A stretch of DNA of 64,000 nt. Origin: Pisolithus tinctorius (lineage: Eukaryota > Basidiomycota > Agaricomycetes > Boletales > Pisolithaceae). The translations under genes and the position numbers were made by a program. The notes under the pieces were generated by a model. It was given only the letters and a program-made list of their open reading frames with translations, ran no database searches and was not told the DNA's origin. Below, piece by piece: positions 12,872-24,586 of this stretch. The stretch is from NCBI GenBank assembly GCA_024663395.1, contig JANFAH010000005.1, forward strand, positions 2,170,001 through 2,234,000, given 5' to 3'. Numbering within the stretch: the first letter of the stretch is position 1; each line of letters begins with the position of its first letter.

Positions 12872-14576
12872 TTATGCTGCCCTGTTCTGCTCAAGCGTCC
12901 TCTGCAGTTTACGACGGGGCCCATATACAACAGTCACAATAACCCCGATGATAAGTCCACAAATCACGCAGACAGAAGTGGCAATCACAAGAACACGAGA
13001 TTGTGGCGGGGTGAAGTGCCCAAGAACAGATGATGTTGGCAGTGGGTCCTGGCCGCGTGCCTTCTGGAAATCTGATAGTGCAGTCTTGGGGTCGGTCAAA
13101 TTCAACAGGCCGATCAACGCCGGCCGCGAAGAAGTTGCAGCTTGGTGCACTACGTAGGCATTCTGACGCACAAGGTCAGTTATAAAAATATTCGCATATG
13201 TTGATAGAGACTCGCCTTAAGAAAGCTATCTCCTAAAATCCAATCACCAGAATTCACCTAAGAAGACCATTCAGTGCCTTAAGAAACAGACACCATATTC
13301 TCATACCCCGTCACTAGCCTGAAGACCACCAATACACCAAGAATTATCGTCAGCCCATTTCCAAATGATATTTATGTCTTCAGGGTGAAGGGGAATCTCC
13401 AAAGCGCCACCTTGCTCGCCAAGCTTGATCCGGACATCCATGAATCTGTTGCATCGGACTTCCCATCTTTGAGAGCCTTTATTATACCGCACAGAATTCC
13501 CAACATTAACGGTGTTCCAGAAAGTCTCAACGTCAGCCGTAGGACCGAGGATAAACGTCGTCCCGGTATCCAGGACTCCGATCGGAGAGAACGCCCCAGG
13601 GACAAGGGAGCGAGAGAGAGGAAGGGAGAGAGAATCTATTGTTATGGATTGAATGGGAAGTTTCCAAAAGTCATATGGACTATGGGATGTTTGGAAAACG
13701 GAGAAAAATGACAGCTGGTTCGAGTCGTTTACTATCGATGAGTCGAGCTCTCCGATTGTGACGAAAGAGTCGCTACTAGTGCCTGTTTCCACGTTATTGC
13801 GACCCAGTGCGTAGGCAAAGAATCTGTGCTCATCACTGAGATGATTGAAGATGTTCTCCAGTAAAGTGGTTCCCAACGTCGGTTGAATCGCAGCAATTGA
13901 AGGGAAGGCGAAACCAACAATGCCCGAGTTCCCTATTCCCCCTAGATCAAGTCCACTCGTTTGATTGGCAAGTGCTGATGGATACATACATGTGAGACGT
14001 GCATCGAACGTGAGTAATCTCACCCACCGAACGTCTGCGACGCTACCCGATACGAGCCGAGTTCTATTATCTCAGAGCCGACGGTGCCAGCGACTGAACC
14101 TGCAAGGTAATTAAGTTTGAACGGTTCCCCCGACAAGCTTAGCGTATGCGATTCTGCTTGCGAATACTTTGGGACACCGTGACAATCATCGGTGTTACAA
14201 TCCGTCGATGCAACCCACTGAGCAACGAGATAGATGCGTTATGGACATCCAGGAAATCGTATAGGACACGTACCAGGTCCGAGGAACCTGTGTCGAAAAC
14301 GACCCAGAAGTCGTGGTCGCCAATGCTAGCAGGCAGTTCAGACAAGAAGCTAGAGTTTCAGAGCAAGAACATGTGTACTCAAGCCTTAGGAGGTATGCCC
14401 TGTGACGAGATATTAAATAAGTTGTCAACGAGATCGGCAAGACTTACACATCGACGTTTCGCAATGGGATCCGTGTCCCCTGAGTAATTGACGTATCCCG
14501 TCCATTCGACATAGCAAGGTTGCAGACTGAGGGGGGTTGGCCATGGAGAGGGGCATGATCGGGACGCAGTGCTCAT
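12872..14576 (-). CDS. A1-family aspartic protease with C-terminal transmembrane anchor
   Basis: Both catalytic motifs of pepsin-like proteases are present: FWVVFDTGSSDLWVAS (across an intron near 14278) and GVLDTGTTFILGP near 13555. Between them lie KLNYLAGSVAGTVGSEII and GIVGFAFPSIAAIQ, the usual blocks before and after the flap region. The end has SDGVNSGDWILGDSFLKNAY, the standard C-terminal block. After it come about 60 residues of linker and a hydrophobic segment VLVIATSVCVICGLIIGVIV near 12945-13004, then a short basic tail, so the enzyme is probably tethered to the plasma membrane or an endomembrane. Introns include one apparent GC-AG case (donor GCGAGT at 13216-13211). The N-terminal exon is uncertain: no convincing signal peptide was found, and the ATG at 14576 is only a candidate. 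It is divergent from YPT1, with about 190 nt between starts. Confidence 0.85.
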
Positions 14577-14764
14577 TAGGGGGACGACGACGTTGGGGAA
14601 GAGGAGGCTTGGTTCCCTGAAGTCTCGTTTTATTTTATTTTATGTTGTGGCGGCCAAGTCACGCCCTGGCCACGCGTCACACGGCACTGCACCACCGCCC
14701 TTTGTCTTGTCCCTCAGCGAGCGTCCACCGTCTCTCAGCTACTACTCACGTTTTCGAGTTCACA

Positions 14765-15813
14765 ATGCATACCAGCGAGTACGACTATCTATTCAAGCTC
14801 CTTCTCATCGGTGACTCTGGTGTTGGGAAGGTTCGTTTTCGTTGCTGTCACAACGTAAGCTCCGTTGCTGACCTCGTCTGTATAGTCCTGTCTCCTCCTT
14901 CGGTTCGCGGACGACACATACACGGAGAGCTATATAAGCACTATTGGTGTCGACTTCAAGATCCGCACTATCGAACTCGAGGGAAAGACCGTGAAGCTAC
15001 AGATTGTGCGTACCCTTCCACTAGCCTTCACCTTTTGACTCTCTCCCCACCGTCACCGGCCTTAAATTACGCCTGTCCTTCTTTCATCTTCTCCCAATTC
15101 GTTGGTGCCTCCTTTTCAATGCTCTTCTCGTGTTTTTGGAACTGTCCTAACTTGGCTATTTCTGCCATTGCAGTGGGACACAGCGGGTGCGTTTTTCTTC
15201 CTTGCCGACTTGGCTCACCAGCTCACCGTTTCAAACACAGGTCAAGAGCGATTCCGCACGATCACATCCTCCTACTACCGAGGCGCTCATGGTATCATCG
15301 TCGTTTACGACGTCACTGACAATGGTTCGGAACTAACCCTTTCGCTGCTGCCCTGCTGACTGCCATTCATAGATACTTTCACGAACGTTAAGCAATGGCT
15401 TCAGGAGATTGACCGATATGCGTCGGAGGGTGTTAACAAGTTGTTGGTAGGCAACAAGTCAGACCTGACTAACAAGAAGGTGGTCGAGTACAGTGTGGCC
15501 AAGGTACCATTCGCCGTGGTTCGCGCTCCAAGGTTTATATATTTGACACTTTCACACAGGAATTTGCTGACCAACTCGGCATTCCTTTCCTGGAGACCTC
15601 GGCCAAGAATGCAACGAATGTCGAGCAGGCGTTCTTGACCATGGCGAAACAGATCAAGGATAGGTCAGCCAATTTTCCTTTCCATCCACCTTCTTTCTGC
15701 TAACATCACCTAACAGAATGGGAGCCACGTCAACTCCTGCAGGAGGTGCAAAGTCATTAACGGTGACTCCAGGGCAGTCAGTGCAACAACAGCAGTCTAG
15801 CACCTGCTGCTGA
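14765..15813 (+). CDS. YPT1: Rab1-type small GTPase Ypt1
   Basis: Seven exons: 14765-14830, 14886-15005, 15174-15186 (13 nt), 15241-15324, 15373-15503, 15560-15663, 15717-15813. The product is 204 residues. It has the full set of Rab motifs: P-loop GDSGVGKS, effector region [13 protein letters not shown] (Rab1 type), [24 protein letters not shown], and ETSAKN. It ends in a CC dipeptide preceded by Gln/Ser, the double-geranylgeranylation site. Ypt1/Rab1 controls ER-to-Golgi vesicle docking and early autophagy. The enzyme subunit that modifies it, BET4, is encoded at 57343-58719. Phases add up exactly, so the model is firm. Confidence 0.96.
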
Positions 15814-16159
15814 ATGCGGTTGCCTGCGCACTGGTAGCGCGGCTTCTTCTTGGCAGCGTCACGTCGCCATCAGGGAATATCATGTAGCACGTCGTGGGCG
15901 ATATCCGTTACATACTCCCCCTTCTCGACATTAGCGGACTTATTTGTTACGTTTCGAAACTGGTCTCTCCTTTTAGGTCGCGTCTTTCGAATTTTATTGT
16001 CATCGCTAGCGCTTGGATGTGAGGAAGCTGAGATGCCATCAATCGATAAGCTGATACGAATCTGTTGAAATTCTGATCTACCCTTCTTTCAACCACTCAC
16101 GCTTTATCTTTGTTGTTGTTCAACTCGATCATACACATATCTACATCGCCACTGACATT

Positions 16160-19100
16160 ATGTCCAGGCTCGTTGTTTATACTAACTCGTTCAAAGTCGA
16201 GCGCATCACAGAAAATAAGAAATATCACCAATATGATGGTACTGTGTACTTTCATTTCACCTCGTTATACATGCACTCAGTATACCTGCTGAATGGCACC
16301 CATGCTCGCATCTTACTACAGTGTGTAAGTTTGATTCGGCCCAGGTGCTGGTGAATTTGCTAACCGTAACTTTCTTCAGCGTTCGAACCCGAGATTAGAC
16401 AGGCCGGAAGACGTATCGAAATTTTCGAACGGCTGCAAAACCATACCGAACCGACGCTTTTCACTCCCAAGGTGATCTATGATGGAGACGCGATCGCGTA
16501 CTCGGGGAGGATACTCGCTTTTGGACAGTCCCACACGGTTAGTGTAGTTTTTGATTTCGCGTCTCCCGGCCCCATATGCTCATCCGCGTCGATGATCATA
16601 TCCGCAGTTTGAGGTAGACATGTCAGACCGTGGTACGAGCAAGCGCCGGTTCGCGGTCACCTTGAAGCGCGTCGATGCTTCGGTCATCGACTTCAAGTTC
16701 GTCTCGCGCGTCCTATACTGTTTATTGTGTCCTGAGCTTGTCCTGTTCCAGTGATCTACGTCAATTCCTCGATGGTCGTTTGAAGCAACAGACCCCAAAA
16801 GTCATCGTAGCCATCAATCTCTTGCAACTCATTGTCCGTCAAGGACCCAACTTGCAAGTCGCTCCACCACGATCTCTGCGGAATACTGATACGTTTTAAA
16901 CAGGAAATATCCTAACAATATTAAGTCATTCTTCACTAAGGACGCTGGAAGGGTAACCCTGGGGGGCGGATTAGAAGCATGGAAAGGCTTTTACCAGTAA
17001 GGGATTCACTCTCATTAAGAATGTTTTCTGATTCCGCTCCAGGAGCGTCCGACCAACGCATAATCAATTACTTGTCAACGTAGATGTTACATGCGGTGTC
17101 CTGTAGGTCGTTTATTGGCGATCATGGCTCGCGACTCAAGCATTTGGCAGCTACCAGGAGGGTCGCCTTATTGACGTCGCCCTTGCTTTATTGGGGCAAT
17201 CTCATGTACGCACACTGAAGCTTCAGGAGGCTTCCCCCGACTTTCGAAAACTCAAGAGCTTCTTCAAAGGGGTATTCGTTGGCTTTACGCATTTGAAGGG
17301 CAAAAAGAAAAAGATTTCGCAGTTCATTCCTGAGGCTGGGTACTATAAATTCCAGAAGGGATCCGATGGACCGGAGATTACCGTTCAGGTGGACATTGTT
17401 TTTAGCGAGTGCGCCATTTCTAACGACTATATATTTGATAGCAATACTACCGGGAAACTTACAACATCCATCTCCAGTACCCGGAGATTATTGGAGTTGG
17501 TTTTGTCAGGAAAAATGAGGTTACCGTAATCCCCATGGAACTGTGTGTCGTTTTACCCAACCAGCGTTACACCCGCAAGTTGCCTCAAGAGTGCACCAAG
17601 AAGATGGTGGAATTTAGTTCAGAGAAGCCTCAAGCTCGGATGGAGGCTATCATGAGAGGCTTAAGTAGCTCGGGCCCTAACACAGTGAGCGACAACATAG
17701 CGCACGGCATGATCGTCTCTGCTGACTTCGATGAAGGCTTTAGATTACAGGAATTCCCCCTACGTGCAAGAAGCAGGTTTGCAGATCTCCGCATCTCCTT
17801 CAGCGATCGACGGCCAGGTTCTCAAGACACCAGGCATGGCCTATGGCCAAACCAATAATTTAGTTGTACGTCTCCGTGCCTTCTGAGTTGACGTCAGCTA
17901 GATTTCGCTTCAGTTTCCGAGGAATGGGGGTTGGAATGTGCTTAATCAGAGGTTCCACCAGCCTCGCGATATTAAGGCGTGGGCTGTGGTGGATTACAGC
18001 CTGAATAAGGCGAGAGCCCGTTCCAATACAGAGAGATTTGTCAAGATGCTGGTGGAATGTTGCGGGCAACTAGGTAACGACGATCGTTCTGTCTGTTTCG
18101 TGAATGGTAGGCCTCATGCGTTGCAGGAATGTGTAGGTATCTTTTGGTCGTCCTGAATCATACTCAAACATGTGGCAAGCTGTTTCTTTAACGCAGGTGT
18201 ACAAAGTCGGAAGTCAGAATGTTAGCCAGGTAAACAGGTTGTGTTTGCATGAAGAACATTAATAGACTGCAATGACATAGGACTTGATGAATGCTGGCAA
18301 GGAGGCCAGTTTCCAAACACCACCTGACCTCATATTGGTGGTATTGCCATCATCTGCAGCAGAGATAAGGTTAGCTGTAAAACAATTTGGGGATGTTCAT
18401 ACTGGTGTAAGTACTCAGTTCTATCACCACAATAGCAAACTGAACCTTATTCCCTACTTCAGATCTCTACACAGTGTGTTGTAAGTCTCGTGAATTTTGA
18501 ATGGTGTTTTCATCTCACTCTCATTCCAGAGGGAAGATAAGATTGCTCGTGCCAATAACCAATACTGCAACAATGTTGCAATGAAGTATGTTAAACACAT
18601 TCACTTTGGCTTTCCATGCATACTGATGCTGGCTAGGATTAATGCCAAGCTAGGAGGTGTGAATGCAATACCCAAAGCACCTGCACTAGAAAAATTAAAG
18701 GAGGCACCATTCATGATTATGGGTAATGCAATTACTGTGTGTTGTTCTACAGCTCTGACCATTACTGCACTTAGGTGTTGATGTGGGGCACCCCTCACCT
18801 GGAGTAATGGATCAGCCCTCTGTGGCATCTTTAGTATTCTCTTTTGACATGGATGCCTCACGTTATGAGGCTTTGACTTGTATCCAGAGGCCCAGACTAG
18901 AGATCATTGAAGACTTGGGAAGCATGGTGAAGGTAAGTGTCCAATGCATTGTGTGCTATTGAGTAACCTTAGCTTTCAATTGCAGACTGCTGTCAACTTG
19001 TTTGGCAGCAGAAACAAGACACCTCCTCAACGTCTCATCCTGTTCAGAGATGGGTTATCTGAGGGTGAGTATGCTCAAGCAGCAGAAAGGGAGATCCAGG

Positions 19101-20017
19101 CTATCAAAGGTAAATTCATTTTTGGAATTTGGGATTTAACTGATGTCTCTCAGATGCCATGGATGCCCTTTGGACTGAAAGGAAGGTGAACAGGCCAAAG
19201 CCATTGCTGACATACATTGTAGTAGGAAAAAAGTAAGAGAATGTGCCTTTGTGTTACATTGATCCTCAACTTTTGAGCAGGCACCATGTCAGATTCTTCC
19301 CAAAGTCTCAGTAGGTGTCTGGCATTGGACATGTTGAAAATCTCTGGTGAAGGTGACATTTTTAGGAATGAGGGAGATAAGTCAGGGAACTGCCCTGCAG
19401 GCTTTGTGGCTGACAAGGGTGTTGGTAACCCAATGGCCCAAGATTTCTATCTTCAGTCTCATGGGGGTCTCCTTGGAAGTAGGTCACTTGTCAACAATAT
19501 GAATGTTGGTCCATCAGCTCATAATCATTCTAACAGCTAGCAGACCCAGCCACTACATAATCCTAGAAGATGAAAACTTTGGAAGGAGGCTTGATATGTA
19601 AGTTGTTTGAGACAGATCAGTGTTTGATGACAATTTCTGATGATACATTCACAGCTTGCAGAATCTATCTTTCTGTCTTTGCCATGCATATGCTCGTGCT
19701 ACTCGTTCTGTATCCATCCCTGCTCCAGTTTATTGTGAGTATTATAGTTCTGATATACTGTGCATGTGTTCACAACTACACTTCTTTCTAGATGCTGATG
19801 TAAGTCATTATGCTGTTCATGGTGATGGTAAGATGCACCTTACTCTTTCTTGCAGATTGTCTGTGCTCGGGCAAACTTCCATTTCAATCCAAACCTTCAT
19901 TATGATGACAGTGCTATGTCATCCATTTCAGGTGGTGCCAGTTTTGATCTCCAGAAGTGGCACAATGGGTATAAAGGAAAACATGCCAGCCTTGCTTGGA
20001 AGATGCACTTTATGTAG
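16160..20017 (+). CDS. AGO: Argonaute, slicer-type
   Basis: About 25 exons; well-fitting ones include 16160-16238, 16380-16537, 16608-16696, 16752-16853, 16904-16996, 17043-17102, 17151-17388, 17442-17664, 17744-17865, 17914-18073, 18197-18229, 18281-18406, 18463-18480, 18530-18585, 18637-18722, 18775-18932, 18986-19109, 19154-19232, 19281-19310, 19366-19478, 19537-19597, 19655-19734, 19792-19799 and 19856-20017. Domains in order: N domain (VVYTNSFKV), linker 1 (GLEAWKGFYQSVRP), PAZ ending VTVIPMELCVVLPNQRY, linker 2, MID (PPDLILVVLPSS), PIWI. The PIWI tetrad is complete: D in GVDVGHPSPG, E in RLEIIEDLG, D in LFRDGLSEGEY, D in YYADIV, so slicing is expected. One intron (16854-16903) is GC-AG. 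The exon at about 18108-18130, at the start of MID, is uncertain. The N-terminus is short, with no GR-rich extension. Role: guide-RNA-directed silencing. Confidence 0.9.
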
Positions 20018-20140
20018 GATCTATGTTGGGGATGTATATCACAAGCATTTCTGAAGTCGAGAATATACATTGTGTGTTATGTGCATTTGCAGTACATTCT
20101 AACTTAGTTTTTATCAACAAAGGGATTGATACAGTAGAGG

Positions 20141-22286
20141 TTACCATCCTCGCTCTGCGAGACGACCACCCTTCATGTTCGTGTCACTGGGAGTCACGAG
20201 GTTTTGTCAGTCGGATGGAGTAAGCACAAGAGATACGACATACATGGTGAGACCAACCATGGGCGCACCAAGGTCTTCTGATACCTGCAGAACAGAACAA
20301 ATGACGTTAAGCGGACATTGAGCAACCCTAGGTTGTAGTAGATGATGATACTACCTCTGCAAGAACCTTGGGATTGTTGTAGTGAGTAACCTATGCGTAG
20401 TTTAACGAAAGGTAGGGATATATAGGAGGCGGAATGTGCGTACTGCTTGAACGATGGCACGGGCTCGTTTGGCTGGATTGCCGGACTTATTGACCGCTGT
20501 GTGATTAACCTTTATAGCAAATGAAATATGCTGGGTACGTACATGAAAGATTCCCGAGCCTACGAAGACTGTTTTGACAGAGTGAATCAACGAACTATAT
20601 CAATGGCGACAAGAGCAACTCCACTCACCTCCGTCGCAACCAAGCTGCATCATCAAGGCAGCGTCCGCTGTGATATGTTCATATACCAGATGTTACGTTG
20701 CGTGCGTGTGGTGAAGAATGGACGCACCTGGAGAAGCAATGCCCCCTGCAGCAAAATTGACAACGGGGAGCCTCTTCAACCGCGCGGTTTCTTTAAGTAA
20801 GTGGAACGGGGCCTGGATCTCTTTTGCGTACGCGTAGAGCTCTTCCTCGCTCATGACACTCGCCTTCCTGACCTCTGCCATGACCGCACGCTGGTGTCGG
20901 ACCGCCTCGACAACGTTTCCCGTGCCAGCTTCGCCCTTCGTGCGGATGAACGCGGCGCCTTCCGAGATGCGTCTGAGGGCCTCGCCAAGGTTGCGGGCAC
21001 CACAGACGAACGGGACTTTGAAGTTGTGCTTGTTGATGTGGTGTTCTTCGTCGGCAGGGGTAAGCACTTCGGATTCGTCGATGTAGTCCACACCAATGAC
21101 TTGGAGGATCTATAAACATCATCACCATGTTGTCATTCGTGGCGTTCGAATGAACGTCAGCGAAAGGTGGAACGAATGAAAAGGGTAGGGGAATGTTCCG
21201 TACCTGTGCTTCGACAAAGTGTCCGATCCTGACTTTGGCCATGACGGGAATAGTGACGGCGTCGACGATAGATTTGATCATCGCGGGGTCGCTCTACATG
21301 ATATGTAGAGGTTGCGGAAGTCAGTTAAATACAAAAAAATACGATCTCGATTCCGATGGGGAAAGAGCCATAACAAGCAAGGAGACGGGATGAAGGACAA
21401 GTATGGGGAAATTATGTCTCCAGATGCGTCCTCTAGGTCGCGTAACCATCATAGTCGATAAAACAGTACAAGTGATTCCGGATAAGAACGACGAGAACGA
21501 GTTACAAAGGCGTGAAGAATCGCAGCGGACACTGAGTCCTCGTTTGTAGAAGAGAATGGATTGTTGCAAAGACGTCGCACAATATCAGGCAAAAGAGAGA
21601 ATGTGTACAAAATGCTCACCATTCTTGCGACGCCCCCCTCAACTCTGATGTCTGCAGGCACGCGCTCGAGAGCCATTACGGCGCATGCGCCTGCTTCCTC
21701 CGCTATGCGCGCCTGTTGATAAGTTTCATTGTGGTCGTATCAAAACAAGTGCGTGCACAGGCGTGTGTGGGGCGCGTCGGAAAACAAATATATGAACGAG
21801 AACGGGGTAAAATCATGCAAGGAGTTTCCCGGTCAGCCAACAACCTCTTCACTCGTCCTCCACGCACACGCTCTTGCAAGCAGGCGGTGGAAAACGGCAA
21901 GGAATAATTAAACACACCTGTTCTGGGTTAACAACATCCATAATCACGCCACCCTACACGACCGCAACGATTGGCCACCGTTCAGCACACTTTGAGGGAT
22001 ACGCCAACCAAACCACAAATTGGCTTGGAATGGCAAAGCCACCAAATCAAACTCACTTTCAACATCTGGGCGAGGCCTGACTTGACCTACGATCAAACCA
22101 TGACGGTTAGCCCTAGGTGGAAAAGACATTTGAACGCATGGTGCCCACCCCAAACGTGCCGAGGCTCGTATTCCCGCCGTCTCTTTTGGGTGCATGAGTA
22201 GCAGCCGAGCCTGTTCCACAGGCTACGGTACTCGGCGCACCGCTCACTGCCTGTGAAGTCGCAGTCGACGCTGTAGTAGTAGACAT
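20141..22286 (-). CDS. PDX1: Pyridoxal 5'-phosphate synthase subunit PDX1 (SNZ type)
   Basis: Minus-strand exons assemble into a full PdxS/SNZ protein. Start at 22286 with a Ser/Thr/Ala-rich leader, then [61 protein letters not shown], a long block ending [18 protein letters not shown], then [37 protein letters not shown] and [13 protein letters not shown]. The last exon gives a terminal GRLAERGW before a TAA at 20141-20143. The catalytic Asp of IMDVVN and Lys of MAKVRIG are present. The enzyme makes vitamin B6 from ribose 5-phosphate, glyceraldehyde 3-phosphate and ammonia supplied by the PDX2 glutaminase, which is not in this window. It converges on Argonaute with only about 120 nt between stop codons. 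Confidence 0.94.
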
Positions 22287-23784
22287 TCTTTTTTTTGGGT
22301 GTTTTGCTCCCTAGTTGCTAGAAATGTCCCAGTAGTGATGACCTGTTTTACTCCTCTAAGTTGGATAACGCAGGTGTCTTCCGGAATTCAAACGCTGTCT
22401 GGTAATAGATCGACGTTGAGACGACTTATAGGATTGTTTCGATGAGTCACTGGCGGATAAGATTAATATTTTTTGCATTGCCGTTTCCAGTAAAGATAAT
22501 CGGAATCGGACCAGACGCCCGACGCGGAACAAAATAGCCTACATGTGCACAAGGGTTTTGTGCTTTGCTTGGGTTGGAGTTGCCACGAACCCACCCGGTA
22601 CCCTGCATGCATGATGTGTGATGGAAGGTCGTTCCCGGGCGATTGCGTGAGTTTTGCCTAATCGTCTTACCTTCCCGTATTGTGACATTTCAAGAACCGA
22701 GGCACGGGAGCAAGGAAAGTCTTCTATTGCCAGCACTACGCACACGAAGGTGGAACGTTCAGCCATGCCATTCATCATCTCATGCCCCTACTAACTCCTC
22801 TTCAATCGGATCGCTTCGTTCCATATCATGACGATTCAAAGACAGGAAGCCATGTGATTATGCTTGACACGTTGGGGGTCACTTGAACTCGGACGACTGC
22901 AGCCTGGGGCTCGTCCAGCTACGGGTCTCCGATCGGAACTTGATCATATACTCCGGTTTGATTTATATATGTAGCAGAAAAATTAAGAGATGTCGCACGC
23001 CATGTCGGTCTTCCTGTGCGGGTAAGATTGTGTCGAGATAGGAACCATGGCGCCCCGCAGTATCATCAATCAGTCAGCACGCCACGCGCATTATGCATTA
23101 ATGTGGTTCTTTACACGGCCGTCGCAGACCATACTACTACGACCAGCTGGCTGTGATCCATACCTTCCAAGAATACCCGCAGCCAACCCGCAGCGCGGCG
23201 GCAAAACGTGCGACCGAATTCGCAGGGATAGCCAGATACATACGTGGGTGCGGCGACACGAAGCACTGCTTGTCCTAAAATTTCACTCGAGCCGCCAACG
23301 AATGGTGCGATGATAGGGCAGGGCAGGTCATGAAAGGTCATGGAGGCCCCATTTTGACTAATACGTCCCTGTACCTGGTCCTGAAGACAGACAGTGGATG
23401 ACTGAATCAGATGACAGGTTTTATCGTGGTTAACAGGCTACCCGAACGTGGCAACTAGTGGGGGAGTCCGGAGACGGTGGACAATACAGCACGTTAGCAC
23501 AGCTTAGTAAGGACTAAGGAAGGGACGACAGGGTTAAACCACGGATATCGTTTCTTTGACGGTCCATGGACAGAACGAGTATTATTAGCCCATAGATGTT
23601 GGCTTTTGTTTACATGATGATAAGTAATAGTATCATGTTGCAGTGCGCGCGTTCTGCGAGGTGAGACAGCATGGAAACGTGGAGTAGTTCACATGCCTTC
23701 CTTCCTATGAGTGGATGTAATGCGGTGTGCACGGAAGGAACAATAGGGTACGGTTGGTCGGATGGCCCGTCGGATTAACGATGA
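22287..23784. other. Intergenic region without recognised genes
   Basis: The left edge is the PDX1 promoter side; the right edge is the 3' flank of mL49. Open frames here are short, overlap on both strands and resemble nothing I recognise. No RNA gene or repeat was seen. Confidence 0.55.
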
Positions 23785-24216
23785 TTAAAAGCCCTTATTG
23801 AGAAGCCACGCCATCACGTCCACCTTCCAGCGGCCGCCAGTGATTATGATGTGTCTCTGATCATGGACGCGAACACCAAGTCTGGCTGCTGCCGGTGAAT
23901 TTGGTTCGAAGAGGGATGCCTTGAGCTGGTTTGCGAGTACCTGTGCCGGCGAGGCTGAGGTTTGGCTCCACAGGAAAGCGATGGAGCTTTGCCTACGTAC
24001 CTGCGCCTGGCCTTCGACGTTACGTATCTGTACGAGATAGCGTGTTCCTCCGTTGCGAATGTCCGTATAAACGGGGAGGGAGCCACGGGTGTTGCGACGG
24101 ACAAAATAAGGGAGATGGTGTTGAACGTGCGACGGTGGGGTGGCCGCCGCTTGGGACAGTGGGCGGCGCGAGACTGCGGGCTGGGCAATGAAACGAGTCC
24201 ACGATTGGCCGAGCAT
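23785..24216 (-). CDS. IMG2: Mitochondrial large-subunit ribosomal protein mL49 (Img2)
   Basis: The protein has the mL49/IMG2 blocks: LPYFVRRNTRGSLPVYTDIR, then NGGTRYLVQIRNVEG, then an ITGGRWKVDVMAWLLNKGF terminus. The first 35 residues are Arg/Ser/Ala-rich with few acids, as expected of a mitochondrial presequence. A 60-nt stretch at 23941-24000 has a strong donor (GTACGT) and acceptor (CACAG) and no counterpart in the family. It is probably an intron that happens to be a multiple of three and open, so the unspliced frame reads through it. Spliced length would be 123 residues. The ATG at 24216 was chosen because the presequence follows it directly. Confidence 0.9.
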   Translation of the reverse strand: MLGQSWTRFIAQPAVSRRPLSQAAATPPSHVQHHLPYFVRRNTRGSLPVYTDIRNGGTRYLVQIRNVEGQAQVRRQSSIAFLWSQTSASPAQVLANQLKASLFEPNSPAAARLGVRVHDQRHIIITGGRWKVDVMAWLLNKGF

Positions 24217-24586
24217 GGCTGGCTTGGGGTATCAGTGCTAGTATGGAGGCTGGGCGAGGTGGACAAGAGGAACCTCCCTTGACAGATCCAAATAAGGCAA
24301 GCAGATCGGGAATTTGAAAAACGAAAAAGGAAATGAAGTAAGGTGCCGACGCGGTCAGAAAAACCGCCACAACAGCTTGAAATGAAAACACAGGGCCACT
24401 AAAATATAAAATAATATATTGAATGCATCATGGCCCCCCCTTGTCTTGTCGGTGTATAAAAGGGTGAGTCTCCTTGTCTTGGGAATCGCTCGGCCAGGTC
24501 AGTCCAGTCATCATAGTCCCGTGTGTCTGATGTGACACTAGCTCCATACATTTATAAAGTAGCGTCTCGAAGCCCACCCCATCGCC

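Noticed and set aside
18108..18131. Argonaute exon with donor GTCGTC at the start of the MID domain
   Set aside because: It fits the phase and gives a plausible Gly-Met start, but the donor is weak, so it was left out of the firm exon list.
20793..21281. 162-codon minus frame overlapping PDX1
   Set aside because: Alternative frame that shares only the MIKSIVDAV start with PDX1; the PDX1 motifs after it are in the other frame across an intron.
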